Source: Atrina japonica
Lineage: Eukaryota > Mollusca > Bivalvia > Pterioida > Pinnidae
NCBI GenBank assembly: GCA_030159075.1
Contig: BROG01000029.1
Span: 1,881,001 to 1,945,000 of the forward strand
DNA: 64,000 nt
Direction of reading: 5' to 3'
In this document: positions 1 to 15,220 of the stretch, piece after piece
Numbering within the stretch: the stretch's first letter is position 1
Layout: the number at the start of each line of letters is the position of its first letter
Program-made: the position numbers and the translations under genes
Notes under the pieces: generated by a model
Seen by the model: the letters and a program-made list of their open reading frames with translations, nothing else
Databases searched by the model: none
What the model was told of the DNA's origin: nothing

Positions 1-2502
1 ATTCCATTTCAATACTATATTGGGATTTGATGAGCTTTATTGAAACAGAAACGTAACAATTATCATCCAAATAATCTGGTTTGGAAGCAAAAATAGTGAA
101 TATTTCTGGGTTTACTCCAATTGAACTTCAACAGCTTTTATTATTAAATTTTGCCGCTGTAACAAATTTTGTGTGCTTTGTAATTGGTGAAAATCTCATG
201 TCACAAATGATAAAAAATAATACATCTGAAATACCAACCACATTGTTCTTGTTACACAGGGAGTGGAGAGTGACTGATATGTAACAAGAGTTGATATAGT
301 TACAGAAAGCAGACTAAAAAGCAGTAAACTGCTGTGTAACAGTACATTTCTGAGGACTAAACAACCGAATGTTGTTAGACCAAAATTACAAAGCAATAGT
401 GCATCTTATGTACACTTTCGCTGATTTCAATTCAATTTTAGCTTAAAATCATGTTATTGGTTATAACTTGAAGTGTTGAAGAAAATAAACCCTTTACAAA
501 TTGTTTCGTTCTGTCATGGATTGTCACAATAGTATGCAGTTTTAAAGAACAAAAGTAGGGCAACATCACTTTCGGTTAAGCATATGATCTGGAATATGAG
601 TATCTATTATCATGGCATGATAGGTGCCAGATTTGAAAAGCAGCCTACAAGAAAAAAGATATCATTTGTTACCTTTACAAAAATTAACAATTATCTAAAC
701 TTAAGTCTTCGCAAATGAACTGAAACAAGATATCATTGAATGTTGTCAGCGTAAATATTACTGAATCAAAAGTGACCTTGCCCTACATTCTGTTGAAGTC
801 ATGTGATCATAGTACAAACTATTCCGACAAAACTGAACGGAAAACAACAACTTGAGAAAGGTCTATTGCATTAATTTATAATAATAAACATTAACATATA
901 ACAACTAAATATTGTGTATAGGTTTGACATTGTTTATATAGAAAACTCATTAAGATGGTGTCCCTCCATCCCCCATATTATAATTAGGAATGAAATACAA
1001 ACAATGCAATGAAGCAGATCTTTCTGTTAATAGCAATGTTGTATAAATATATGAAATTCATTGAAATTTGGTGAAAGAGAACCTTTTATGTAATAATGTA
1101 AAGGATCAAATACACTCAAACTTTAAAATATTTAAATTGGCATAAATTAATGTATATTTTAATACCCGATATGTATACAAATAGTTTTAATTCATTTGTT
1201 TAACTATTTTGTTTCTGTAAATGAAATCATGTTCACAAATAAATTCCACAGAAGAGAAAGAAACCATATCACATGCTATAATATTCCAACAGTCAGGAAA
1301 AATAATATTTGAGTGAAAAAACGATATTCAAATAGTGAATTTCTTATAACCATGTCAAGTTAAATATTTTAACAATAAGAAAGGAAAAACTATTCCAATA
1401 ATGAGGGAAGCATGTCAATAAAAAGTTAAATGTTTTGAAAATAAAAAGACAGCTGTGTCCAGTAAAGTAGTTCAACAGTGAAAGCAAAATGTACAAATAC
1501 TAAGCTAAACATTGGGAAAGTTATGCTATGTCAAAAAGTGTTCCAACATTACAAGATATTCTATTTCCATTACAATGTTCTAACAGTGATATGTATGTAC
1601 ATTTTTTCAAACAAAATATTCCATTACTTAGAGGTAAGTGGCTTTATTATCAAGCACAATTTTGTAACATAGTCAGAAAAACAACATTTCTGCCAAAAAC
1701 TGGTAATAAACACCAATCTACCTAATGATATATGAGTTGATTATTTAAATATGGATGATCATTTCTTTATGGAATTATAATACCTTCAAGTTACAAAAGT
1801 ACAAAATATTATGTAATGATAAAAAATGGTATTTTATTTACAGAAATACAAGAATATACTATTTTGTTCTGAACATCAAACGTGGCCTACCGTGAAAAAG
1901 GTGCCATCTGGAATGTTTGTCATCAAAGGAAAAGTGACATATCAATCTTAATAGCTACATATGTCTGTATAAATAATATTACTATCATTACAATTCAATA
2001 TCTTTTATGTTCTCCACAGTTCTATATTTCAACTAAAGTAAGAGTTGAATATTTCTTGTTTTTAGGGAAATGTTTATCCAAAATGGTTCTTTTCCAATGA
2101 GGGATCACACAGAAGAGTACAGAGCAAGCAATTCAACATTTTAGAGATTGAGATAAAACCTACATGTAGAGAAAAGTGAATAAGATTGAAAGTGCTAGGA
2201 TTCTCACCTTACTGCAATGCCATAAGTCTGTCTTATCAACTAAACACATTTCTTTTTACAAATAGTGATTCAATTCATATCTCAAAAACTGCTGAGTTAA
2301 CGCTACATGGAGGAACAAGTAATACTGATTTAGTCTCCACTCATCAACCCCTGACAAACAATAGACTCATCCATAAATCAATGTCCAGTCCAATTTGTCT
2401 TTAGGGTGAATGGGTTAAGTAACTTGAGGTTTGCTCAAATTTATCACATTTATGTTTTCTGTCTTGTTGTGCTAATACTAAAATCACTCAGCTGATTTTC
2501 TT
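1..2502. other. 3' UTR and flank without a recognisable gene
   Basis: AT-rich sequence with only short open frames and no recognisable domains. Part of it must be the 3' UTR of the minus-strand gene. Confidence 0.6.
1833..1838 (-). other. Possible polyadenylation signal of the DNAAF8-like gene
   Basis: AATAAA on the minus strand, about 670 nt past the TGA. No nearer canonical hexamer was seen between here and the stop. In AT-rich DNA this is weak evidence. Confidence 0.2.
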
Positions 2503-5500
2503 TCATTTCTGGATGATTTCTGCTTGGCACCCTGGGATCAATTTGTTGAAGAAAAACATTAGCATTTTCTGTGCCTGCAAAATATAAAAAAGAGGATATA
2601 TAGAAGATAACACTGTATATACTTCAATCAATTTATTCACACACTAAATGAAATACTAATGCAGGAGAAACAAAAGATACAACAGAATCAAACACACACG
2701 CTTCATACTTAGACATTCTACTTACTATAGACACAGATGGGAAATTGGCAACTAAGCTATATAGCAAACGCGACAATTTCGGCTTTCCCATTGTAAATTT
2801 TCCACATTTAAATGGTAACATCCCAGTCATTATATTTCACAAATGATCCAATATGCCAGGGCGTGTTCAACATATGAACATTTCATATACAGATGTAAAC
2901 TACTCACTGACAAATTATTGACAAAGGACCACGTTTGATGTACCGCAAATTTTACGGTCAGTATAATAGTCTTGTTTGCGATTACTCTTTTTCACTGAGT
3001 GAAATGTTGAGTTGCCTTTTCATTGGCGGTTGTTGAGACATCTGTATCAATTGTGACAAGGATTCGTTCCTCACGTATTTCATTTGGACTTGATTGTGGA
3101 CTCACGGCAGGTGTGATCGGTCGACAGAGGATGTTTTTTCCTCCATGGCACCTGATCCCACCTCTTGGTTTCTAGAGGTCCGTGTTTGTCCATTTTTGCC
3201 GGATTTGTATCTGTGTTCTGGACATCCTAAAGATATATACTTTGGTATCTGAGATGTTTTATATTACAAAATATTTGATATCAAAAGAAATCTCAACTGT
3301 ACAGTATTAAAAAGGAAAATTAAGTATGAGCATTTTCATTGTCACTTTGTAGGTATCAACTACTTTTGACATGCAACTCAAAGAGTATATAAAATCTAAA
3401 TCAGATCAAATTAAAGCTCAAAATATTCCAGATAAACTTGGCCCATCCACTAAGTGTCAAGAAACAAGAGCTAATAAAAAAAAATACCCCCAAAACAAGA
3501 GTCCCGTTTGACATTAACTGTGACCTAAGTAACACATAATTACAGTGAGAACATGATGAACATTAATTCATGAGAAAAATGTATGAACTTTTAGCCCTTT
3601 TTGGAGTCCCTAATGATTTTAGCCCCTTTACATTCACAAACATTACAGTGATATGAGCTGTCGTAGGTGAAAAATTTTACATGCCCATTTTAAGTAATAT
3701 TTTATCTCATATTTATTCCAAAGAGACCATGTGATGGTTAGAGTAACAAATGCATGTGTAAAATTGCAACAATCTTGCCAAACGTAACCTGTAATATCAG
3801 TTATTCTTTGTCCGCCATTACTTTGAACATTGCAAATTAACTTTTGAGTTGGTCAAAACATTCGCTTCTGAAACTGTCCTCATGCTGGGTATATCAGGTG
3901 ATCTCGACCCATTTTTAACTAAATTCTTTTAGTGAACTGATATATTTGTTTATCTATTCATCCAATTTTCTTCAGGTATTTAAAATAGTGTTGAAAAGTA
4001 TATATTTTACATAATACATGCTCTTTCCAATAAAAATCACGTCCTGTATTTTAAAAGTAAATATAAAGCACATAAAAATCTGCTTACTTTAACATAGTCT
4101 GAGAGCGTAAAGGACCGAGATCCCTTGACCAAACTACTAAGTACATTTAATATGGCGAAAGAGTTTATCTGAAAGGTCATTGTATACAGAAATACAGCTG
4201 GATTTTTTAAGGTACGAGAAAACTTAAATTCTAATAAAACAAATAACTTCTAAAAGAAGTTCTTTTAAAATGTTTCAATAATTTGATAATGTATTTGAAC
4301 ACACATTTTATCATATTCTCGACTATATGTCAGGGGACAAAATTAATAATTGTGACAGCTTATATCACTTTAAACAGCTTACCATAGGAATAAATCCTGC
4401 CAAATTAGGTTAAAGCTGACCTATTGCTCACTTCAGAAGAAGTAACCATTGATGAAAACCCGATGTTTTGTTTACATTGGTACCTGTCACCTTGCCGTTT
4501 GATTACATGATCTTAAAACTCTGCGGCAATGATCCTCATATCATTCCGAACAACTTAAGACAATTAATATCATTTACAATGTATCTTTATATAAAAAATC
4601 TAATCAATTTTGAGATACAACATTTATAGAAATCTGTACCCTGCCTTTGGACACTTGCTAGTGACTCATTTATGCACATATTTTGTTATTATTTACACAC
4701 TTTTTGGATACTGACTTAACAATTATGCATACCAAATTTTAAAGACATCTGATCATTAGTTAATGTAAGATGTACCAAGTATTGTTACTTTCTGTCCACT
4801 TTTGGATTCCTATAGAAGCTAATTCTTTTTTATTCAAATGCAGATTCACATGGGGATACACTCTACCAAGTTTGCTTAAAATTGGAACACTGATTCTTGA
4901 GAAGAAGCAAAAATTGTGTAAACGTTAACAAGGGATGATAAACAACAACAGACAAAAGAAGATAGCAATTGGTCACTATAAACAAACCTTACAAGATTTA
5001 TACACTGGTTGTAAAACTCAAGTTTTCCAGATGGACATATATGTTTAACAATGCTTCCATGGTGACAAATGAATACTGTGATTTTGAATGCCACACAGAA
5101 TTTAGACAAAAATTCTCTGCATTACAATAAGTCATTTGTTATTGTATAATGATGTGCATATATCGATTATTTCTCTTTGTTTAAAAAAGCTTGGATGAGG
5201 AAATACTCTGCATGCTATATACTGTATCCTGGTGAAGGTCTTGTTGCAGTTTATACAATTAAAACATATGACAAATAGCTCAATTAAATAACCAAATATC
5301 TGATGAGCATTTATCAAAAATTAAAAAATCTTGAGCATTTGAAAGTGTTGATTTGTTCTTGGTTGTTGTGAATATAGCAATAAGAAACAACACCGCAGCA
5401 TTATCATAATGTTAGATACTTGAACAATACACCTGCAGGATTCTACATTAAGGTTTGTCCAATTGTCCGTGACAAGTCCACGTTGCATTTAGACAAGTAG

Positions 5501-8500
5501 ATTTTACTTTTCACTTGTCCGAAAGGAAAAGTGAAAGTTGCTGAAGACGAGTATTAAATATGCAATAAAAATTATTTTTTGTTTAAACACAAAATAATAT
5601 CTATATCTGTATTTTCGAATAAGTTATTTTTGGATTCGGACAAGTATATTTTAATACTATTTGTCCTGGAGGACAAGTGGAAATTTTCATCAATGTTGAC
5701 CCCTGACCTGAAAAAAATAATGTACGTTTGTGTTTACATATTCATAATTTTTATCAAAGGTTAAAAATTTAAAAAAAAAAATTTAGTTTGTCAATCAATT
5801 ACACAAAGAAATAAAGCTTATTATTCAACAGTTTGTCATTTCATAAACATCTCTGTTGATGCTTGCATCCATTTGACAGGAGCTGACAAATATTTATGAG
5901 AATTCACTGAAGCAATATTGCATTAAAAAAATTGAATAAATCGGTATTACTATGTGACATGTTAACTGTTTTTTAGAGAATATCATTAAACAAATCTGCA
6001 TTCAAGAAACAGGAAATGAGAAAAGTTGACATGCTTGCTGCAATATATAATCCAAATGTTTGATGAAGCTTAGGAAATGAAGTTTTGCAATTTAGCAGGA
6101 TTTTCTTTTTTTTCCGTGAGTGGTTAAACGCTCTGCAAAGTATGGAAGAAAAAAATTAATTGTCAACCGTCACCAGTGCCGTCGACAACAAATTTGTCGA
6201 AATAGACTTTCCATGTTCTACACATAAATTGTAAAGATAATGGGATATTATTCTCTGCTGGAAATACAGAATTAATGACATATCATGTGTCCATGGCTTT
6301 GTATACTTTTATTCCATTATTAATTAGATATTTACCCTTAAAGTTTCATAAATCAATTACATGAATAGGGTATCTATGGTGAGCATAGGCGAATATCTCT
6401 TAAATATTCATATCGTATATTATTTTACCATCTAGAATCAATTTCATCTGTTCTTTACATTGGCTGGTAATTAAACCATCAGTATATGAAATATACCTTT
6501 CGCAGAGTTACGCAGGTTTGTATTCACTAAAATTTGCATGAGACCTCTTACTATGCATCATAACTTGGAATCATATTGAAACATATAAGTTGCTGTTGTA
6601 ATAAGAAAGTCATCAATTACACAATGGTTTTGTATAGATTTAATATCAATATCCACATCTATCACATTACAACCATCAGCAGCATTAAACCTGCTGGAGA
6701 TGCACATAAAAGCGTGGAATTAAATCTCAGTGGGAATAATCAACAAAACATAATTCTAAATCTCAAATGGGGAAAAAACAAAACAGCAAAGTATTGAACT
6801 TTAACTCAGATTGGAAAACTATGGAAATATATATACTAATATATTATATACACAGTTGACTATCGATACCTAGAAGTCCACGGGACCATCGAAAAACTTC
6901 CAAGGTTTCGAGAGTTCGAGATTTTGAGAGTTCCGGAAATTGACATTTCGACCGAAGAAGGTTCTTTATACTATACAAATATTATAAACATAATACCAAA
7001 GTTATAATGCTCAAAGGGATGTTAAAAATTCTGCTTTCGTAGTGCACATTAATTTTGTCATAAAACAAACATAAAGAATATGTAAATACGTCATATAAGG
7101 CCCATAATGTTGCAGTAGCTTAAAGTACCAATTCATCTAAAAGTTAAAACAGCACTTGGCTGTGACACTTGTACTCGAAATCATAAGCCCCATCTTTATA
7201 CAGTTCTTCTATTTTGATTGATCTTTTAATTAATTAACAACCCTGTAAATCACAACACCATTAGGTCCAGACCTACTCGTCACCTGCTTATCGGAAAACT
7301 TTTTTTTTTATAAATTCACTGGGGTTTCAAGGTTTTGAACATAAAATATAAAGGAATAACCAAATTGGGACTTCGAATCGACTTTGAGGTTTCAACAACT
7401 TTGAGGTTTTGACATTGGAGAGATCAAGAGTAAATTTATTTAATTTGTGAAGGAAAAATCGGGAGCTGTACGAAACTTCAAGAATTTTGAGGTTCAACGT
7501 TTACGCCAAGGAGAATCACCTGTATATATGTAGTAAAACCTGCTAAAGTGGCCCTCAGGCTGATATAGGTCAAGGGTTGATAATGCATAAGATACAGATT
7601 TTGTCATGTTTTGTTGTTTTTATCATATATTTAAAACTCTACTGGTAAATAGACAAATACTATAATATCAACGATAAAAATATATTTTTAAATTGTTTTG
7701 AATTTGCTGTGTTATAATCGTGACTTGCATCCGTCAATGGAAATTCCTACAGTACAGTATATGAGGGCAGACCTCGGTAAAATTAAGGAGTACACAAACT
7801 GTTTAAACAACATAAAAATTAGCATTCCTCAAGGTTTTTTACTGAAATAATTTGTATTTTAGAGTAAATATTTCATTAGATTTATATAATGGTAGGGCCC
7901 TACAGAAACTTTGAAAAGAACATTCAAGAGACCCTGTTGTGAAACTGTTCATGGCAGAACATGGCAGAACAATGTGTTGAAGGGAATAGCCTACGGTAGG
8001 CCTACCTAGTACTCCGTGTACACTTGAATCTAGATATAAAAATATGAAATGCACAACTTTGCGGTATGTTGAACCAACCTGCGGAGTATCATTACACTTG
8101 TATCAAACAATTTCTTCACATTTTCACTGAACAATGTTCACAATCAGGCCTAGTATTTCAAAGAATGTGCTTAACCTGGCACGGGACGGCTGATACTGGG
8201 TATGTGTGATAAAGGGACGGCTGATACAGGGTATGTGTGATAAAGGGACGGCTGATACAGGGTATGTGTGATAAAGGGCAGGTGCTGGCTCCTGCATAAG
8301 AGATGAAAAAAGCCTGTATTCTGTAGTAAGTATATGATATATATATATATATACCTATATATATAAAACACTAAAATGACTAAAGACACGGCCAAATGAA
8401 TGTCAAATTTTCAGGACGACCTGTCCCTTCATCAGGACAAAATGATTAAATAACATGACAAAACGTACACAATACACATTCTCACACAAACATCCACTCA

Positions 8501-11500
8501 CACACACATAACTGGAAAGTGAAAGAAATGCTGCATTTTACAAGTACAGCGTGATAATGCAATAAATAAATGAAAATGGAAATCAAACAAAAGGATAACT
8601 AAAAAACTAAGCTCAAACTACCAACGAAATGTGAATTGAACTAGATCTAAGTGAAAATAACAAGAAACTGCAAAATGAATTTGATCTACACAGTCAAAAC
8701 AAGAAAGTCAATCTGACAAACTGCACTCAATTAGGCAGATTTGATGCATGAAAGGTTCGATCCATCATTCCCCAACAATATACAAATTCCAGTAATGGGT
8801 GAATTCGGCACAACATAAGTTCGCATCCAAAGGAAGAACGACAGTGGATTCGTGTTAATATCAGTTCAAACTCGAATTGCACTGAGAAACAGTATCTGAT
8901 GAACGAACAATGGAGCATTCGAGTTTCAATCAGTTTGAACTCGAATTATATTTTAAAAGGGTATCAGGCAGAATTCATTTTCGTGAAGTCCATTAGATTA
9001 TTAATGCCATTGGGTCTGAAAGATTGAAGTCTGTGCATCCAAAATTTTTCTTTCCACATTGCTCCAATTAGGGTTGTGATCAATAACCACGGCTGTCATG
9101 TCCTCCCATTTATCACCTTCAAGGTTGAAATGGTCATGTTTGTATATTTTTTTCATGTTATTTTTATCGTTTTGTTACTGGTGAAGGGACATGTCATCCC
9201 GAAAATTTAACATTCGTTTTGTCCGTGTCGTTAGTCATTTTAGTGCTTTTTATATTCTTTTCCTGACTTGACTATCTATTGCATAGATCCAACACCCTAG
9301 GATATATAGTGTTGCTGGTTTTAGTCTTTTATATATCATTTTGTCACCAACTGTATAGGGTCTCCAATTTAGTTCTAAAATGAATTTTAAAAATTCAAAT
9401 ACATTTTAATAACTGAAGCAACAGCAAAAGTTCATTAAAGCTCGGCATCGTGTTTCAAATCTAGAAACACACCTTGAGCATGACATACCTAAGGGTTTCA
9501 CCTTAAACATTTCAAATCTAGAAACATACCTTTAGCATGACATACCTAAGGGTTTCACCTTAAAAATATGGAAAAGTAAGTTGAATCCTCCATATGATAT
9601 TCAAAAGGTTACTCCACCCCACCATCTTACGTGAATCGGACAGTAGATACTTGGAGGTGAAATGGTTAACACTGCTTATTGTGACATGACACCTCAGGTT
9701 CTAAACAGATTTTGCTAATCGTGAGATGGGAACTTTTGAAGGAATGCTTTGAGTGTTTCTTAATACATACCCTACCATGAGACTGGACATTTTAGGTCTA
9801 ATATGTGTAGGGTCAATGATTTTTCTGTTTCAAATTTGCCTTAATTCTGTTTTAAATTTTGATGAATTCTGTTTTTTTCTGTTTTCATAAAATGGAAAAC
9901 TAAAGGCATACTTAACATGAAGAATATTTGATAATACAGACTCACAGGCATAGTCTGTGGGCTTATAATACAGGATAAATACAGAAATTGATGTAAAATT
10001 ATGTGATAAAAATATTGTAAATATACAAAGACATTAAGTTTATAACAAACAGAAACAGCACATTAGTATGGAATTAAATACCTGGTGAATTTTTAAAAGA
10101 ATTTTCAAATTCCATTTCAGATCGCTGATTAAGTGATTCTGTCAGTGATACTGTGATTGCAGAAAATCTCTGGCCCTATATGTGTTCTGATGTTGAGTTC
10201 TTGATATATCATGCTTTTCTTGATATATCATGAAATGCCTTTTACCTATATGACTTGAGGACTCAGTTTAAGGGCGCATCTCAATAGCCAAATACCTTTG
10301 CATATCAGACAAGGGTATGATAAAGGAACCATCAACATCTGTATTTCTCAAGATGCACTTTACCCTAATTTTATTTTAAGGGACCCCAAGCAAAAGCAAT
10401 ATTGTAATATGGAAAAAATACTAAAAATATGATATACAATGCACATCAAATACAATATTACATGATTTGTAATTTTCTTAAAAGTGAACATAGAAATAAC
10501 AAAAATACAAATTATGTTAAAATAGTTGCATCAGCTGCCTTTTATTGTTTTAATTCAACATGAGGATAATCAAATAAGTTAGTGACTGCAGTATGTTGCA
10601 GTAGTTACTGGGCTGTGAATTAATTCCTACAAACGTCAAAAGAAATTACACAGCGGGTTCAATCTAATCTATACAGTGAGAGAGCCTTGAAATTAATTCA
10701 TTTACTTGAGTGATATGATTATTACTATCACCTGACGACCTGTCAACTGGAATTACATCATTATCAACACAGAACAACAGCATACAAATGCATCTGTATC
10801 TGACAAAATTTCACAATCACACATTTTATGAAAAAAACCCTTCAGTATTATCAGTGTGTTTGGTCTAGTGGTTTCCCATTGTATTACACAATATTTCAGC
10901 CTACAAAAGCTCAATTCCATGAAATAAATTCCAATTTTGTATGTAACCTAAGATTAGACAAATCACTGTGATATAGAAAAGACTGGGGGGAGGGGGGGGA
11001 GACAAGAATCTGGAAAGACCAACCAAAAGCTGCAAACTTCATATTTAGAGGAGGGGAGGGATGTTACAAATTCATCTGTCAGAGAGAACTTTGATCAGAT
11101 AAAATCCAAGGCAAATGTATTGCACTGAAAATAAAGAACTGCATGAAGCATATGATTTATACCTAATCGGAAAAATGTGCCTAACTGAGCATATATCATA
11201 CATGAACAAAAATCAACAAGGATAAAGATACCAGTTAATTAGTTAGTTTTTACAATACCCTGTCATTTGATTGATTTAACCAGTAATTAGATGCTCATTA
11301 CAAACAGAAATATGTACTTAGACAATGCTTTGATATAGATGAGGTTAGCAGTAAACATACTGGAGGGTATTTTATATTATCTACAAATGAACAGGTTTTC
11401 TCTCTACAAACAAAACAGATTGGTTTTCACTATACTTGTTATACATGTAAACTTCAATGTGTCAGAGCTTTATTTACAAAGACAGTGGCAGAAATAAAAA

Positions 11501-14500
11501 CAAATGTAAACGATTCTGTTTCTTTGATTTAATGGTGATTTGTGTCAACTCAACAATTTTCCAGTTAAATGATAATAGTTTATGAAAGGTAGTGTCATGG
11601 TGAAAAAAAAAAGAAGTCTATAGTACAGCTCCAAATTTGTGATAATTCACCTTATGTTTATGATGTAAAACAAAGTTGAAACAAAAAAACACAATGACAG
11701 ATGGATGAAACAGTTTCAATATACCTTAAAAAGGTTTTGGTGAGTATGTGGTGGACACGAAGGCATGCAATGCATTATAACGTTTTGATTTTTTTTTTTT
11801 CATTTTGATTTTTTTTTTACGCCACACTCTACAATATTTCAGTTATACGGTGGTGACCAGTTTCTAATGGTGGAGGAGAGAACCAGGTTACAATGTACCC
11901 TGGGAAGACATTACTGGCCTTCCGCAAGTAAACTGGCTAACTTTATCACAAAAATCAGCTTAGGTTCCAGGAGGGCTCGAAACCTGTGCAGACCAGAAGT
12001 GAGAGAGACTTCATGGTTCAAAACACATTATGCTCTAACCACTTGGCCACCGAGGAACCTTAATGCATTAAAGGACCAAGACCCACTAGTCCAAAACTTG
12101 AGTATTACTCAAGTCTGAGTATTTCATTCAACTTCATCTAATCCTGAAATCTGATTGGCTGAGCAGAACAAACTAAGAACATTCTTAGACTTAAGTCTTC
12201 AACAAGAAGGCCTTGGTCTTAGACCTTATCATTGATTTTGATTGGTAATCCTATTTTGTATATGTTTATCTATCATCTAAGATGATCAAACTTTTAATTG
12301 GTTACTGGGTGTAAAGTAATAATTCACAATCAACTTGGTGATAGTTAAATGAAACAGAATTTGGTGACAAAGACTGAGTCGGTAAAAAAAAAAAAAGAGA
12401 GAGAATGGTAATTCTAACCTTGTCACATATCTAAGGGGTGTTGTTAATAAAAATCAAAGTGTTACTTGAAGCAAATGTATCACTTTGCTCTAAAATGTCG
12501 TAAATGTATTACAAGAATGTAAATAATAAACAAATACAGTTTCGGCTACCATTAGTACTTATTGATTAGCCATAGAATTCAATTAATTCAAAAACAAATT
12601 GAAATTCAATGCATTTATTAGTTTAGCAGGGGACATTATCAATCAATCAGGCTCTAATTTGTTAGTAATAAGTTAGCTTCCCCTTCATGATAACCATCAT
12701 TACCGGTCAAATTTAACCAAGATGCTGGTCATACACAGGCTTGTAATTGAATTTGAGCGTTAATAACCCAAGTCATTTATTATGGTCAATTACAATCATA
12801 TCAATGTATCACAAGCGTCATGAATGAAAACTGAAATCATTCTTTATCCAAGAAAACAATTGTAAAGTTTCATATTTATTTTCTGACTTTTCTTTCTGGA
12901 GCAATTACAAATTTTTTACTGTCCAGTCAAACTTGTCTATAAAGGCCACTCAAGTAACAGGTAAAAGTAATCATTACAGACAGGTGGCCTCTATAAAGAG
13001 GTTTATTTATTTAAAAAATAAGGAAAGGAAGGTTATGTTTGAATGGATGCCCTTTATACAAAGGTGGCCTTTAATGCAAGTTTAGCTGTAATTCAACTCT
13101 TGACAATTGTAATACAGTTTTATTAAGACATTCTCCACTCTTGAAACTATCATAAACCTGACAAAGTAATTACATAAGGGGGCCTCTGGAATACAGTTTC
13201 TATTCACATTTTTTCCAAAACAAACATTTTTAACAAATTAAAAAAAAAAAAATGTCTCCCTTCTATGAAATGGAGAGATAATCATTCATATTCAAACTCA
13301 ACTGTTGAAGTCTTATTGAAAGAAATGATTGTCTTGAGCATTCGTTTTGGTCTCATTTGTCTTACTATAACTATGGTAGTGATATTAAATATCTATAACC
13401 CCTGGGTTTTTGCCTCTGATGGTGGGCTGTCCAAGTCCCAGAGTTTATACATAAACCCAGGACATGGTATTTTAGTATCAGCCAACCATTTTATACTGAG
13501 GAAATATTTCGCTCAGATACCATCATTCAATTTCTAAACTTTTCAATAGTTAAGATATTCATCTTACATTGGATACTTTTAAATAGATTAAACTATAACA
13601 TTGGTATTGTAAATAATATTTAGTCTATATCTACAGAATAGCTTGCCGAAAAGAAATTGTGAAGATCTCTTTGTAACAATAATTTTACAATGTTATTTCT
13701 AGTTTCAAGTTAATTTCAGTTTTTACCATTTTGAAGAATATATATGAAGATGTATACTATATGAAAATATTTTGCATTTTGGAATGCAAAATGTTAAAAT
13801 GGACTGAAATGGCCCAAAATACAAAGCGAAATATATTCAACATATTGTGCTCACTTCTCTTGTCATGTATTGTGGTTACACAACATTTCCCCAAACTGCT
13901 CATGTAAAATTTTAGTAACTTCTGGACAAGGTCAATCCTCTTCAACTTTCCGAATTTATGTTGAAAATTTAAAAAATGATTAATATCATTCAAACTTGTT
14001 ACATGTATCTTGTTTGGAGTAATTTAATTTTATAGTCTTCTCCAAAAACCAAAACAAATTAATAAAACAGCAATATACAAGACATTGTGGTTCACATGTA
14101 CAATACAGTTTTAAATAATTTAATGTATCTTTAAAAATTTTCCTCTAAATACATTCTACATGTTTCAAATGTATAAATGCTTGCCACAGTTATAACGTCA
14201 AAAATGAAAATTAAAAAAAATAGTACCCTATCTGTCATTAGCAATCTATCTAATTCTTATTCAGTAAAAACTTAGATCAAACAATGCAATTTTAAGAGTG
14301 TGGAAATATCAAGTTTAACCTTGTTTTTCTGTTTCAGTGTTCATCAAGATATGCTAAATGCTATAAACATAAAATGATGAAATAAACTGTAACAAGAGGC
14401 GGGGAAAAATATAAAACTTTCCTCCAGTGAACTATCATCTTTTGCCGGTTGTCTTCCTCTATTCCAATTTTTTTTATTACAACAACTGGTACCGACTTTT

Positions 14501-15169
14501 AGTATTGGTAATTACATTGAGTTTCTATAGGTGTTTCTTTCAGGGCGAAAGTAATTTAGTTTATACAGTTTTATAGTGAGCATTTGAGGTCAACGATCTT
14601 TAAAAATGTCAACAATGCTGAGTATCATTTGACTTAATTGTAGCAAACAACACCATCTGGTATAATGACATGAAAAAACCGATGCTTTCTCTCAAGAACT
14701 GATACATTTGGTAATTTCGCAGTTAACAAACGGCAAAAAATTTTGAACAATAAATTGTCTTTGTCCTTTTGTCAGTTAGAAAAGATAAGTTTTAATTATT
14801 TTTGAATCTTGGTACATGAAATATGGTTTCTCAAAAATATATTTGCCTTGAACAAAAGGACACATGCACACAATATTTGGCCCCTATGTTGGTTGAAACA
14901 TTCGAGTGATTTATAAGAAGTCATTAATGTGAAATATTAAATAACAAGCAACATAAGCATGATTACTATAGGTTAAAGTGAACCTTTGACACAGGCTGCA
15001 GTCAGGTAATCATTTAATATGAAGACAAAAATGATCTGGAGTGCAGACATTTTATGAATATGATAAAACAAAGAACTTGACTCATGTAGGGATGTAACCC
15101 AGCTAGTGACAACAATAACCAGAATTATCATCTTTGTAACTGGACATTTTATAAGATTTTATATCTATC

Positions 15170-15220
<51 letters not shown>

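Noticed and set aside
12036..12049. Functional tRNA gene
   Set aside because: A and B boxes are present but too far apart and no cloverleaf can be drawn; it is a SINE.
11867..12118. 83-codon open frame
   Set aside because: It lies within a tRNA-derived SINE with A and B boxes.
13265..13537. 90-codon open frame with a hydrophobic stretch
   Set aside because: No recognisable family, no splice support; of a length expected by chance in the intron.
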